Below are positions 33,405 through 45,565 of a stretch of DNA of 64,000 nt, piece after piece. Source of the stretch: Limnomonas spitsbergensis (Eukaryota > Chlorophyta > Chlorophyceae > Chlamydomonadales); the NCBI GenBank assembly GCA_037349105.1, contig JAYJMM010000106.1:992001-1056000 (forward strand). Direction: 5' to 3'. The stretch's first letter is position 1. Each line of letters starts with the position of its first letter. Under the pieces are notes generated by a model. That model was not told the DNA's origin. It saw only the letters and a list, made by a program, of their open reading frames with translations, and did no database searches. Made by a program: the position numbers and the translations under genes.

Positions 33405-34095
33405 AAACACTCCCTTATCTGCACATTCGCACTGCAATGAATGCTTAAGAATTAGCAAATACGGATGAACATGATGAGCTCGTCAGCTGAATGAGCCGGA
33501 GCAACAGCTACAACAGAAGTTGCAGACTTGCAGGATTAGCAGCAGCACCCGGAGGCGAAGCAGCAGCCAGAACACGCAAGGACAATTGAGGTGATGCACC
33601 TGCAGATGCAGGGGGGGGCTGTGTCCAGAAAGGCAGCTGCTGTTGCATGAGCATACAGAGGAACAACCAAAGCAGCAGTAGCAGAAGCAAAAAAAGCCGG
33701 AGCAAGAACAGCTTCAACAGCAACAGGAACAACAACATGGGCAGCGGCAACAACAACAGATGCGACATCCTGGCATCTATGACAAACTGGCACACAATAT
33801 TTGCCTTCTTCACATCTGCACTGCAATAGATGCCTAAGAAATATCAAATACGGATGAACCTAATGAGTATGATCAGCTGAATGAGACGGAGCAGCAGCAG
33901 CAGCAACAGCAACAGCAGCAGCAACAGATGGAGGCAAGGCAGCAGCAAGAACACACAAGGAAACTTGAGGTGATGCAGCTGTAGCTGCAGGGGGGGGGGT
34001 GTCCAGAAAGGCAGCTGCTGTATTAACGGCTGCTGCTTGCATCAGCATAAAGAGGAACAGCCTGAGCAGCAGCAACAGCCACAGAGGCAAGAATA
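33405..34095. repeat. Tandem duplication with CAG/AAC-rich core
   Basis: Two copies about 390 bases apart: cactgcaatgaatgcttaag + aattagcaaatacggatgaa (33428) and cactgcaatagatgcctaag + aaatatcaaatacggatgaa (33819), each followed by cagctgaatgag-cggagca, CAG-rich DNA and a poly-G tract ending ccagaaaggcagctgctgt. Leu-rich or Gln-rich frames here reflect composition. Confidence 0.7.
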
Positions 34096-34212
34096 ACCCA
34101 TCTGAGAGAGGCCTCTATCTAGTGGTTTCCAAATTCCTCATCTCAAACAAGAGGCCATGTGCCGCAGCCTCTGAGTGCCTGCCTGGCCTCCAGCCCGGCC
34201 TGAGACCGACTC

Positions 34213-37200
34213 TCAGCACTGATAGCCCATCTGAGCTAGGCACAGCAGGCCTGCACTGGCTGCTGCGCGGCATGCTGAGTCAGCTCCCGGATCTTCTCCT
34301 CCTGAGGGGAGTTCTTTGCCGGCCAGCGCGCTGCTCAGAGTATCATACGTTTGATCCAGCCACTCCCTGCTGCATGACGGGACCGCTCCCTGCCGTGACT
34401 GGGACAGATGATCCGGGACCTGTCTGGTGCCTGGGGCTGGGAGGCTGAAAGAGGGGTCTTGAGCAAGGACCCACACAGCTGCTGCCAGGGATCGGACGCT
34501 GGAGCCCGGCATAGAGAGGGTGGCCACGGTCTTTAGGAGATTTTTGCGGAGGTTGGCCTGGACAGCAGGAGTAGAGTCATGAGGCATTTACTGTAAGCTT
34601 GACATGCTCTGAAAGAAAGAAAGGCAAGGACACTGAGCCCTAAGGACAGAAGAAAAAACTTGGCCATGAGTTGAAACACCATTCTAAACCTGCTATTATT
34701 TAGTATCATGAGACAAATGGGAAATCAGACGATCGGGAAATGTGGGAAACCAATCACGCGAACAAAGGCCAGTCAGCACTCCGCAGGATGGCATAGTGCC
34801 AGGAGGTCAAGATCTGCCAAAATAGAGGATTGAGTGGGTCCTTGGAAATCGGCAACCCTATGCGCCGAGATTGGCTATCTCAGCTATCCATGGACAGGCG
34901 TACTTGCTTACCGTATCACTGTTGTTAATACCCTACTGACATGTTTTGTTCACACCCTCACCTGTTGCAAAGCTCCAAAGGCCCAGCTGGCGAGCATCCT
35001 CTCATCATCACCCAGGAGGCGCCCGCTTGGAACCCGATCGCGATCCTCATGGTCCTGATGCACTCCAGCAGTCTCCACGAGATCTGGTTGCACCCTCTCC
35101 CACATAGCCGCCAACCAGCCCTGAGGTGGCTGCAGCCTCAGTACCGCTGCGCCCCACACAGTCATCATCGCCTGACGGGGCGTGAAGCCCTGGCCTGATG
35201 GAAGGTTCACAACGGCTGATGAGGGCCCCGCTGCAGCATCAGGCCCGCCTTGTGAGGCAATGCTGGATAAGACCACAGACAGCATGGTGGACAAATCAAC
35301 TGGCATGCGGGCCTCCCTCACGTGGTACTCAGCGATGAACACACGGCAGAAGGCAGCGCTGCCACTGCCATCACCGGGCGAATGCTGCGAGGGCCTGGAA
35401 ACGGAATCCAAGCTAGTATCAAAGGGAGAATTAGCAGGTGTCAGCTGGCTGCTGCCTCCATCATCTCCGTGTTGCTGAACTTGCACGGCACGCTCTGCAG
35501 TGTCCAAGAGATTGAACACATCAATGACGTCTTTCGTGTTGCTGATCTCCTTCCACACACTTGCACACTTCAGAAGCCAGGTACTTGACAGCGGCCAGCG
35601 AAGGTCCAAAATGAGGCTGGCGGCCTCTGACTGTTGCTCCTGGGAAATATATGGCGTGAGTGAAATGTCAGTTTGGCAATAATAGCAGTAAGTACGGGTA
35701 CAAGGCTGAATATTATGGAGAAAATTCAAGAGCTAAAACTGTCGCAAAGCAACATATATTCATATTTGATGCAAGTGGCAGGTGCCCTCCAACCAACGCG
35801 AGCATTAGCATCTAAATACAATCAGGCATGCCTTCCTAGCCATGAGAAAGAAGAAAGGTGCATTGTGGGGATGAAATTGGCTGTTTCAACAAACGATATG
35901 GCTACCTTTGAGAACTTGCTGGATGGGCCCAACATGATGTTCAGGAAGGCGTCCCCTTGAGTCATACCCCCAAGGAAGTCCTCCCTCCATTGGTATGACT
36001 GGATGGTGCGAAGCAGGGACAGGATCTGATCCTGAGACATGAAGGGCGCTGATGCCGTCATGCGTGTGGCCAGGCCTTGAAGCAGTTCCACCTCAGGCTC
36101 CACACTGGTCCCTAGCTGCTGCAACGCTTGCACAGCCATGAGGATCTCAGAGGGCCCAAAGCTGTAACAACCTCGCTCAATGATGTATTGCAGGATCCCG
36201 TTCACCAGGTCATTCAGAGACGGATCGGGGCTGATGGGCCTGTTGGTTGGGGATGATGAGCATGAGGCTGCAATAGCTTCAAGAAGTCTGACAGCTGTCC
36301 TTGCACTGCACTCCTTCACTTGCAAGCACCTGTCCGCCTCCTTGAGAATGAGGCTCCTCAAATCCTGAAGCAAGCCAATTATATCAAAGGAAGATGAGAA
36401 CTTTGCCATGAGAGCTATGACCTCCACATCTGAGTTTCCTATAGACAACCAACGGATGGCGGCAAGGCACAGATGCATCCCTGGTTGCAGTCCTAGGGCG
36501 TCCACTGCCATCAGCAGGTATCCCGGCATGTCTGTATCTGCGCAATCTGCATCCAGCTCTGAGGACCACTGTCCATAGCAATAACCTGGCTGAAATCCAC
36601 GACTAGAAGCAGGGACCTGTTGGGCCGCACTGTCACTGCTGTCAGGCTGTCTGTAGATGCCATGCAGGAGCCACAACATAATGCAGGCGGCAGTTCCCCT
36701 CTGACCAGAGTAAACAGGGCCAGGGGCATGTACAAAGAAACGAACAAGTGGGACGGGAATAGAGGCATCACGAGCAGCTTCAAGCACAGGCAGCCAATCC
36801 ACTATCCAACTTGGCCAGCACTCCGATTGCAGGGCTAGTATGCGCTGCTGGACTGCATTAACCACATCAAGGCCGGGCCCCAGGTGCCGCTGCCTTGAAA
36901 ATGTACGCAGAACTTGCATCAGATCGGGTGCTGACATGCTGTTGATAACTGGAATAGTCAAGGCCAGCAGCGTTTCCACTTCGTAGCTGATGTCTGATGG
37001 GAATTTCCCCTGGGCTGTTAGCTGGACCTGCCCGCTGATCTGCTGCTTGTGCCTGGGAGCGTCAGCCGTGGATGGAGATCTCTTGGCCTGAATGAAAGGC
37101 TGGTAGCCAGCTGCTGGCACTGCACGCAGGAACTGAGAGAGGGCATTTTATAAGTAGCAGCAGTGCCACATGAAGTCCCTAAAAATGCTGTCAATCTCCG

Positions 37201-38420
37201 CGGGCAATCTAGCAAGCTATCAACATGTTAATCAGTCACAGAATTACAAGTATTCACCTTTCTATCTATCCTTTAGACCGGTGTCAAGAAGACAAAAAGG
37301 GAGGGAGATCGATGACGATGTGTGAGAGAGATTTATTATTGGTGTTGGTGCTTTTACTGCGCTGCAGGGTCACAGATATTCCTGCCTCATCTAGCTCATC
37401 ATCAAAAAGTGATGTGAATCCAGGCATTTATACTCTGGTTTTCCTGCATTTAATACATTTTCACAATCCAGAATAACCCGGCTAATTGGGGTTTATATCA
37501 TCAACGGAATCCACATTGTGAGGTTATCAACTAATGACTTGCCTGATGACAAATTTTCGTAAAAAGGCCAGCAGATGGGAACCCTCCCATCTCCTGCCAC
37601 ATTTTGGCCAAGGGGTTAAGCGGCCGATTCCCAGGATTGGGATACTCAAGTGGCAGCATCAACAGAACCTGAAGGATGTGGTCTGGCTCGATAATGTCAC
37701 ACCCTGACACAAGCAATGACAGATGGTCAACAAGGTGGTATTATAAGACGCTGTTATAATGAAAGAATATGCCAGTGTACACCCTTTATAACTAAGGCGG
37801 TATTAATCAGCACCTGCTAGTAGGTACAGCTTGCGGATATCATGCTCCCTTTGGGACGTGAGCATTATCTTAATAAGGATGCATGTAGAGATCATCGCCC
37901 TTGTTCGTATTATGCTGTGCACCAATTGTATGGATGGTTGGGGCATGCATTTCCTGGCCCGTTTTCCTTGCTTGGGCTGGCGTCATGGCCTGTCCACCTT
38001 CCGCTCACCTTCATGGAAGGCCACGAGCCTTGCTTCCTTTAGAAAAACCAGGCCGGACACGGATCCCCAACGCTCATCATCAGATCCGGCTGATGCTGCA
38101 GCTCCTGGCAGCTCCCCTACTTGAGCGCCTTTGAGACTCGAATGCTTTAGCAGCAGAGCCTGCTTGGCATCCTGGAAAGAGATTCCACCCTCCTCCAGAA
38201 GAGCACGTAGCTCCAGTCCGCAGTGGCAGGCTTCTGCTTCACTTCCAGCAGACATCAGTCCTAGGAACAAGTGATAGGCCCCTATCATCTCGCCGCTCAT
38301 CTGGGAACCCTGCTCCGCTGCCAACCTCTTTGCCGCCAGAAGACACTCCTCGGTAGCTGGGGACAGAGTGGTACGAAGAGCTGCAATGGGGCGGACACTA
38401 TGAGACCTGCGCAGGTGCAT
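34213..38420 (-). CDS. Large helical-repeat protein with Clp-N-like N-terminus
   Basis: Five exons on the minus strand: 38420-38009, 37703-37543, 37132-35906, 35639-34962, 34557-34213. Phases match (1,0,0,0), giving about 940 residues. Donors are GT except one GC (CAG|GCAAGT at 37543/37542). The start MHLRRSHSVRPIAALRTT looks like an organelle-targeting peptide; alternatively the exon begins after the AG at 38381. Residues about 20-90 (LSPATEECLLAAKRLAAEQG, AYHLFLGLM, LLEEGGISFQDAKQALL) resemble a Clp N-domain. The body has repeated helix pairs of the FAST/OPR kind: SAPDLMQVLRTFSRQ, FGPSEILMAVQALQQLG, MSQDQILSLLRTIQSYQ. Such proteins usually bind organellar RNA; that role here is inference. 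Introns are short (266-409 bases) with no exon-edge copies seen. Confidence 0.68.
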
Positions 38421-38753
38421 ACGGCATGAAGGGAATTACTGTGTATATCGACGGTAATAACACAAGGTCACAAGCCATCTAGCCAGGAATCCCAGGACAA
38501 AATTATATATGATCATCTAGATTTTTCCAGCCTAAATCTTTCTTTCTTTACTTGAGATGTTCTCTAGCGCACAGATGGGATGTGGGTTTGTTCTCACTTA
38601 ATTTCTGTAAGTCGACTGGCTCTCTAAAACAGGGGGGGGAAATCGTCTTATTGGTAAATACTAAAATTCCTAGGTACCTTGTTTTTGTTAACCCTGTGAA
38701 CTACCTGATTTCGGAAAATTGAAGTCTGCAACACACCCACCTACTGTTGCTCC

Positions 38754-38960
38754 TCAAATTTGGGATGCCGCTGCTGCCAAAGCAATCTCCTGAGGTAGGT
38801 TGCTGGCTGAGGCTGCTGGGTGATCTGCCTGCTGGAGTGAGCTGATGACGTTGCTGCCGAAATAGGCAATTGCATGATAAGGTAGATCGTCGTGCACCTG
38901 CTGGAGCTCGTGTAGCTGCCAGAGAGGGCCTTGGAAGCATGACGTTTCTTGCAAGTATGA
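38754..38960 (-). CDS. Candidate exon upstream of the helical-repeat gene
   Basis: The minus-strand frame reads WQLHELQQVHDDLPYHAIAY, then ISSLQQADHPAASASNLPQE and a TGA. The composition is protein-like and the exon follows a plausible acceptor (cttgcaag). No good donor lies before the stop, so it does not join the gene at 34213-38420. It could be the end of a separate small gene, or chance. Confidence 0.22.
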   Translation of the reverse strand, partial: SYLQETSCFQGPLWQLHELQQVHDDLPYHAIAYFGSNVISSLQQADHPAASASNLPQEIALAAAASQI

Positions 38961-40100
38961 AGCACACTGATGCAAATGTGTAAAATATGTGCCCCGGGCA
39001 AAAACAAAGAACGATGTGAGGTTTATTTTACATGTAAGCCTGACTGATTCTGGTGAATTTATCTGCGTGCCAATGAAGCGAATCGTCAAATAAACTGTTT
39101 GATGATTTCATTGGTCGACGCATCAAAGGGGCATCATCGACCGCAATGGTTTAACCAGGGTTTATCCACCCGTGCATCCATGCATGCGTCAGCCCGTGGT
39201 TGGGATTTCGCCAGGTCTCTGGTTCTCACTATTTATTTCAGCGTGCAGTGTTGGTGTTCGATGTTTTTGTTGGTATTGCGATCCATTGTCGTAGATAGAG
39301 AAGTGTGACTCCTGAGGGAGCGAGCGAGGGAATGAAGGACCACAGCAAGAACCTCGCGGCCAATCACCGCACCCGCCATTGGCTACATATCTTGCATATC
39401 GAGTGATTGAGACTCGAGCAGAAAGCGTGCGTGGGAATTGACCGTCTTGTATAGCTCCTACGACAAGCTGCGGGTGTGTGCGACCCATCCGGTATTTCGG
39501 TGGCTTTCAGCCTGCTGTCAAGGCGCTCATCTCAAAGTCTCAACGCCCGCCCCAGGACAGCACCTTGTTATTTTGTATACGCAGGTGGGATTCAGCAGGC
39601 GGAATACGCTTGCTATGTCATGACAGTCATCTGATAAGCTGCATCCCAGTATATCCCTAGACAAAAAGATAGGAAGGCAAGCATGCTGCTGCCCGATCTT
39701 AAGGACAGACATCGTCCGGGACCCCATGCAACTAAGCTCTGCCGATGTGCCGATGCTCCCCCCCACAGGCGCATTCGCATGGATCCGCAGGGAAGCAGCC
39801 ATGCAGCGGACGGGGACCTAACCTTGTCGGGCCTTGGCCGGTGGTCCCAGCAGCATACTTTGCTTAACCAAGTCCCTGTGACCGCAGGCCATCTAGTTGA
39901 GCAGGTGAAGCGCGCTTAAATAAATAAATAGTGGCATACCCTTCAGCATGGTGAGATGCAGGATGGACTCTGACATATTTCACGACCAGTATTTCAAGCT
40001 CACTGATTGAGTTTAAACGCCAGGGTGCACAATTGCACATGACGTCAAGCAGCACGAAGGGACCACCCCATACGATTGAAGCATATTACTCATGGCCTCC
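38961..40100. other. Intergenic, one weak N-terminal candidate
   Basis: A minus-strand ATG frame at 39802-39527 (MAASLRIHANAPVGGSIGTS and on) looks like a targeting peptide but has no supported downstream exon. Nothing else is recognised. Confidence 0.3.
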
Positions 40101-40335
40101 ATTGTTTTTTGCATGGCCCAGAGGTGTGATGTCATGGACTCATGGCCACCTTCTGCTCCAGCACGTATCTCTCATTCCATATCATGGGTGCATATAATCA
40201 GCTCCTCACACAGGCATTGCCTTTCTTTCCTCTTATGCATTATCCCTTGACTTTCCCAGCTGTCTTTTTGTTTGTCGACGTGGCCGAGCTTCATTTCAGC
40301 ATGGCCCAGTGGTGTTTTGTCATTAACAGGCAGTG
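40101..40335 (+). mobile_element. Two retroelement 3' termini
   Basis: A short terminus (tggcccagaggtgtgatgtc, 40114) and a longer one from about 40240: tttcccagctgtctttttg, gtcgacgtggccgagctt, ggcccagtggtgttttgtca + ttaacagg. Same subfamily as 12740-12897. Confidence 0.6.
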
Positions 40336-41694
40336 CCTATTCCACAAACGTTGTCGAACACTGTTGAGCAGAATTCCTCCTTTAACCTAAAAACGGCCAC
40401 CAGCCTGGGGAACTTGGTGCAACAAGTCCTGTTGATTGGGCCACCAACTGGTAGTAAGCCTCTTAATACTTGCTCCGAATCAGCCCATTATTGGCCACCC
40501 TGCTGCAGCACTCGTCAGGTGGTCTAGCTCGCACTAAAACAAACACTAGTACTGGTAAGGACACGTGTCCCAGCTAAGTAAGCATGCATGGTGTGAAGTT
40601 GGGAATGCACTTCAGAACGCTCAATATACGAATCAACGATATGAAACAATCTGCGCTGCCCCTTGGGATTTGAGTGTTTTGTAAACAACACAGCCTGGCC
40701 ACACCGAGGTCATTATTCAGCTGCGCATCGGAGGCTTAGGGTTATCGGCTTGCAACAACTAAACATTGAACCCTAGCAGTTTCCATTTCGCCTTCAACAT
40801 ACCAACACAGCTTACTGTGTTGCGGCCGTAGGCCAGCCAGGCCGTAACGCTTCTTGCCGCCCCCCGGACAAGTCAAACACATCATGAGAGTGTCAAGTAC
40901 TGTCGACATGTGCTGCCCGCTAAATTTTCAGATGAATCAGGCATCAACATTGGGGTGAAAACCCTTGAACGCTCCTTGAGACACCAGGTTTTTGAATTAA
41001 GCTAGACGTGGCTGGCTGGCACATTGCTAGGTCATCACTGGTGCTTGTTGGGAGCGTGGCCTGTCTCACACTGCCCCTCAGCTTTCACGAGCTGGATATG
41101 ACGGATAAGCACATCACTGAATTTGTGCATATTCTATCTAGATCTTCCCTCGATGTGCACATCACTAGATCATCACCGCTACATCGGGAGACCATCACCA
41201 GTGCATTAGGAGCAGGGTCTGCTGTCATCCCTTCAGCTCCAGCTAGCATCTGGCATTGAGAGCAGCCAGCATCGAGAGCGAGGTCTGCCCGCATCCCAGT
41301 GGCTCTGGGGATTATCTAGTCAATGGCATGATAGGTCTGGGCCCTGCTAAAAAAAGATTGACCGCGTGGGCGCCCAACTGTCCATCTGGGGATTATCTGT
41401 GAAGCCAGCTGAGGAGCTTGCGGGGCCGGGCTGGGGCCTACAGCAAGCAAACAGAAGTTTCAGATGGATTTCAGATTTTGACAGCCCATAAATGACATCA
41501 ATGAAAGGAGAGGTTCAGTGATCAGGGTAAGGGTCAAGAAATCGGTGGCTTTTCAGAAAAGTCCAGGGTGCAGGGTTAGGGCAAGCAAGGCTTTTCAGTT
41601 GGATATCAGATTTTGACAGTCCATTGAATGCCATCAAGGCGCACAAGAGTAAAACGCAGAATGGAACTCAAAGTTCCGGAGGGCGAACCAACAT
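40336..41694. other. Intergenic, no gene seen
   Basis: Only a minus-strand retroelement terminus at 41320-41387 (gtcaatggcatgataggtct ... gaccgcgtgggcgcccaact) and a duplicated phrase gatttcagattttgacag / gatatcagattttgacag near 41467 and 41602. No coding sequence is supported. Confidence 0.45.
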
Positions 41695-41815
41695 CGGTAG
41701 CACAAACTGGCTTAACCTGTGTGCCATACGGTTCATACCAGCATATCACGCCGTAGTGTGCTACTTGATAGTACAATCCGGCTGAATCTGCGCCATATCG
41801 AGCTGTATTATACGA
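41695..41815 (+). repeat. Dispersed repeat family B copy
   Basis: Contains ggtagcacaaactggcttaa, ccgtagtgtgctacttgata and agtacaatccggctgaatct, matching the copies at 31345-31515 and 31940-32095. Confidence 0.65.
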
Positions 41816-43078
41816 CCATGGGACTTATGGAGGCTGGTGGACCAGCAGAAAGGAGGAAAGACACATGTGCTCCAGGAGTTGCTAGCAAGTTTCTGGAACA
41901 TAGCAGCTTGGGCCAGGGCCACATCCGCACCGCCACCATCTCTGCTAAGGTCCTGGACCAGCGCTTTAATTTCATATTAGGGTTCAAAGCCAGTTTGGTG
42001 GCACAGCCTTTTAGGATGTGCAGCCAGTGAGGGACTTCAGTGTCAGGGGGCAGGTGGAGGCGCCTTAAAAGATGTAAGGATGAGTGGGAAACAAGGAAAT
42101 CCGGATTGAAGGCTTTCCAAGGGTGGTCGGTTACATTTATGTGCTGGTTTCTCACTTGAGTCAGCAGCTCTCCCGCTAGCAGGCTGATCCCGAAGGCCTC
42201 AAACGCGCTCCCGCCATCAAGGCTGTCCGTGGCCGAAGGTGCGAACCTAAGGGTAGGTCATTTGAGCAGGAGTGAGGAGTGAAGAGTAAGGAGCGGGGAG
42301 TGAGGAGTGGGGAGTGGGGAGTGAGGAGCGAGGGAGGCGACATCAGATGGACCAGGGGTAAGATGTTAGGGGGTGTGGCTCTACAGGAGTGTGCACACAT
42401 GTTGCTGAGATTACGTCGTACAGGCCTCGCCGCCTCAGTCCTTGCAATTATTTTCTGGATCCTCACATTGAAATAAATACACGAGGGGCATGGCTTTCTT
42501 TATTCTGGCACTTCAGTCCCGCTTGATGGAAGGCAAGGGCAACAAGCGCAGAGGGGTAGAGAGAGGAAGTGTGCGTCAACCTTGGATCCATCGAGTCACG
42601 TACATGACGGTGTTGAAGGAGCTCACAATAGGAGGCAGGACGTGCAGCTTGTTTGCTTACTTGCATTCCTTACTTGCATACCCAAATATTGGAGCAGTGG
42701 CATCGGTAGCCTGCAACTGGTACAGAAGTCCATTGATACGAAAAATAGAAATTTCCGCTGCAGGCCAGGGAGTCAAAGTAACAGAATCACCACTGGTGGT
42801 CCACCCGGAGACAAATAGGCCACATCTGCACTAGTTTAGGGTTTAACTGAAGGGTATCGGATAATCATCACGTCACAGAAATGTTGCAATCTTTGCCTAG
42901 CATGATTAGGTGGACTTATGGTAACAGTGTGGATGGGGCCCCGGCCCCGGCCCCAGGCTGCGTTGTTTTCTGAACCTCCAGGCTCCAATAGCGCCTCCCC
43001 CTCATAGCTTTCCTCCTTTCCTTCTTTCTGGGTGGGCTGATGCATCATGGTGGCAGACCGCAACCTTTGATTACCAGG
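41816..43078. other. Intergenic with a small minisatellite
   Basis: At 42268-42335 an array of gagtgag / gagtggg heptamers (ggagtgaggagtggggagtg). Frames on either side (41808-42155 minus, 42490-42834 plus) resemble no family and show no splice support. Confidence 0.45.
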
Positions 43079-43260
43079 TCAATGATGTTACACCTCTGGG
43101 CCCTACCAGGTGAGGGGCCGTGCTTCTTTTAGGGTGATTAAGCTACAATTCAGCTACATTGTTCTCTACAGCTAGGTAAGCCTGATGCAGCAAGTTCTCT
43201 TCGATCGCTTTCGTCCCTGCCCATAGGCTGATCAAAGTTCAGTCCCCATCAGCCCAATGG
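43079..43260. mobile_element. Retroelement terminus joined to a TAGCTG-tail repeat
   Basis: Minus-strand terminus gtcaatgatgttacacctct at 43079, followed within 55 bases by aagctacaattcagctac and cctgatgcagcaagttctct, the TAGCTG-tail family seen at 21285 and 50378. Confidence 0.5.
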
Positions 43261-45109
43261 TGAGCAGAGGTCTGCCAAAGGAAGCTCGCACTAGATTACT
43301 ACTTGCATCATTTCACTGCACAGAATATAATTAACGACACCCCTGACAGTGGCGCAGGTCAGGGCTGAAGTTGTCAGGCAGAACAACAACATGGCGTGCA
43401 TGCATGCAAGCATGCAATGATGATGCACCCATGCATGCAGAACATCCGTAGTCTAGCTATCGGTACATGGGTAGTTGAGAGCATGCCCCGCATCGCCACA
43501 GCTCAGCTTCTCTGCCCAGCTTCTAATCTGATCACCTACCCATCATAGAAATAAGAATCCGCCAGACGTGTGCTCCTCTGCGGAGTATTTGGCTGAGGCT
43601 GTATCGACAGAGGGTCCACGGCTGGTCGTTCCGGCTGATACAGCAGGACGAGCGCTGGCATGGTCAGAACGGACCGCCTGCTGTGCGCCGTGGCAATTGG
43701 AGAAACGTGCCTTCCATGCTGAGCTGCAGGTGCTCTAGGCGATAACGATGTGGTTGCTGAGGTGGAGCAGATGCCACAGATGCTGTTGGAACCGTGCAAT
43801 GAAGCGAATCGATACATGCTCGAGTTGCTCCCCGTGTTATAGAGCTAATGGCACCGGGTGCCTTCCATGTCTGCATTTAAGAACATCCTATTTTGGATTT
43901 GAAAGAAAGATAATGCAGAGAGGCAGCTAGTGGGTACCACGCTCCAGCTGTAGCGCAAGTTGCACAACTCAGAAGACCCCTAGATTTGCGCTTTAATGAA
44001 TCAGAAAGATGTTAATCTGGAACATCAGAGCGTGCTAAGTACGTTCTGCACATCGCCATACTAACTCCGCATTCACCGTTTCTCAGGTTTAGTGCCGTAT
44101 TCCTCAAGCCAAGGTGCGGGGCTTCCTATGTTGTTCTCCCCTGTCCCGCTGGATCCTCCCCTCTCACCGTTCTGGCCACTAGTAGATCTTTCTACCTGAC
44201 TGATCTGGCCACCAACGATCGAAATACCGAAGCCAACTCTCGATACCTCACCGTTCTGATCATCTGATACATATTCTGATTCAGACGTTTCTGGCTGTTC
44301 TGTTCAACCCCAGACCGCACATTGACCGTACACAAGTTAGGGGACAGAGCACATGTCCTACCATGGCTGCTTGCGCATCTCGCAGCAGGAGAGAACTCAG
44401 GCCATGACCTCAGCAAATCGCGCGAAGCCATGGAGAATAAGCAGTCCCATGCGGTGACTGACAGAGCTACGTAGCAAATTTGAGGGGCTCCCATCCTTAT
44501 TGTCAGCCCATGTGAGGGCAAGCAGGCTGTTGAGGATGAAGATGAGACCTTCGTTCTTTGTGTTTGAAACTGGTAGGACTTTTTGGTTGAGGAAAAATAG
44601 TGTGAGGGGAATGAAGTAAAGAAGAAAGGAGAGGTGTTAGCGGCCAACTACTTCAGTTCCATGTTCTGTCCCCTCCGAATCCCTGACAACATCGTATGTA
44701 AATACCGAGAGAATGTTACTTTATTTGCTGCTGATGACACCTGTTAACTGAATTAGCAGTTGCATTAGGTTACTTATTATGCATTGTCATCATTGCATGG
44801 CATATCATGACACCCGAGCTTTCATGACCTTGCATCCCCTGTCCTAGACCTTCGATGTGTGTTGTGAACACCAAGAATGCAAGAAATACAGCTGCATCCC
44901 GCATGAGCCTGACTGTCTAAAGGGCTAAAGAAACAGTGTAGCGTCCGTGGACCTAGGCCGCATCTGTGTTGGTTTTTACCATCAAAAATGGGGGGAAATG
45001 GGAGAAACAGAAGGCGCTTAAGGAAAGGATGTCTGAGGATTCCCCAGCCATTCTGCAGGTAAGTCCTCAACAACTTGACCTCATAGTCCACAGTGTTTCT
45101 TTCGTCGGC
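43261..45109. other. Intergenic, weak minus-strand candidates only
   Basis: A minus-strand frame at 43817-43552 ends in a good donor (TATGATGG|GTAGGT) and reads SVLTMPALVLLYQPERPAVD near its end; no partner exon was found. GCATGC-rich palindromic DNA lies at 43393-43440. Nothing else is supported. Confidence 0.3.
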
Positions 45110-45292
45110 AAGGAGGCCTCCTTTCGCAGGCCACCCCACGGCTGCGGGCTGCCAGAAGCCCGATTGGGACCAAACCTAGTCCGGCCTGCGACTGGTGTCC
45201 AAAGCGGTATGGCTGGCAACAAATGGGGCCTCGGGCCAGAGACCAACAGGTAGCTGACATGTAGCTGAGTCACGAGAAAATAACACTGATTG
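45110..45292 (+). mobile_element. SINE-like repeat copy
   Basis: Contains gcccgattgggaccaaacct, gtccggcctgcgactggtgt, ggtatggctggcaacaaatg and gtagctgacatgtagctgag. Best-preserved plus-strand copy together with 57540-57690. Confidence 0.7.
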
Positions 45293-45399
45293 TCCACTAG
45301 TACATATATATTCTTCTTCTCTCCTCTTCTTCTGTTTCTTGTTTGAAGAACAGAGGAAATTACACATGCTTCACACAAGGCAGAGAAGAATCAACCCTC

Positions 45400-45565
45400 A
45401 CACTGTCTTTTCTTTTGTGGGGGTCCTTCTCCTCTGTGTTCCTCTATTTCTTTCCTTTCCCCACTTGCCTTTCGTTTCCTTCTCCCAACTTGACTGTTGA
45501 GCGCCCACACAGACGAGCTTTTTTTAGTAGGAGCCCGTAGGTGAAACGTCGTTAACACATCACAA
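45400..45565 (+). mobile_element. Retroelement 3' terminus
   Basis: Pyrimidine-rich tail (ttctttcctttccccacttg), then ttgagcgcccacacagacga and ggtgaaacgtcgttaac. Lies about 110 bases after a SINE-like copy. Confidence 0.55.

Noticed and set aside
33508..34090. Leu-rich frames on the minus strand
   Set aside because: They reflect CAG/AAC-rich tandem DNA; the frames differ between the two copies of the duplication.
41808..42155. 115-codon minus-strand frame
   Set aside because: Looks like decayed repeat DNA; adjacent frames do not continue and no motif is present.
42490..42834. 114-codon plus-strand frame
   Set aside because: No family resemblance, no splice context and no repeat explanation; length is within chance for this composition.
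43393..43440. Regulatory palindrome made of GCATGC motifs
   Set aside because: Gcatgc/atgcat-rich simple sequence is common in this window (for example 9820-9880), so no specific function can be argued.
44192..44647. 151-codon minus-strand frame (QFQTQRTKVSSSSS and on)
   Set aside because: It opens with TTG, not ATG, has no supported splice partners and no recognisable family.
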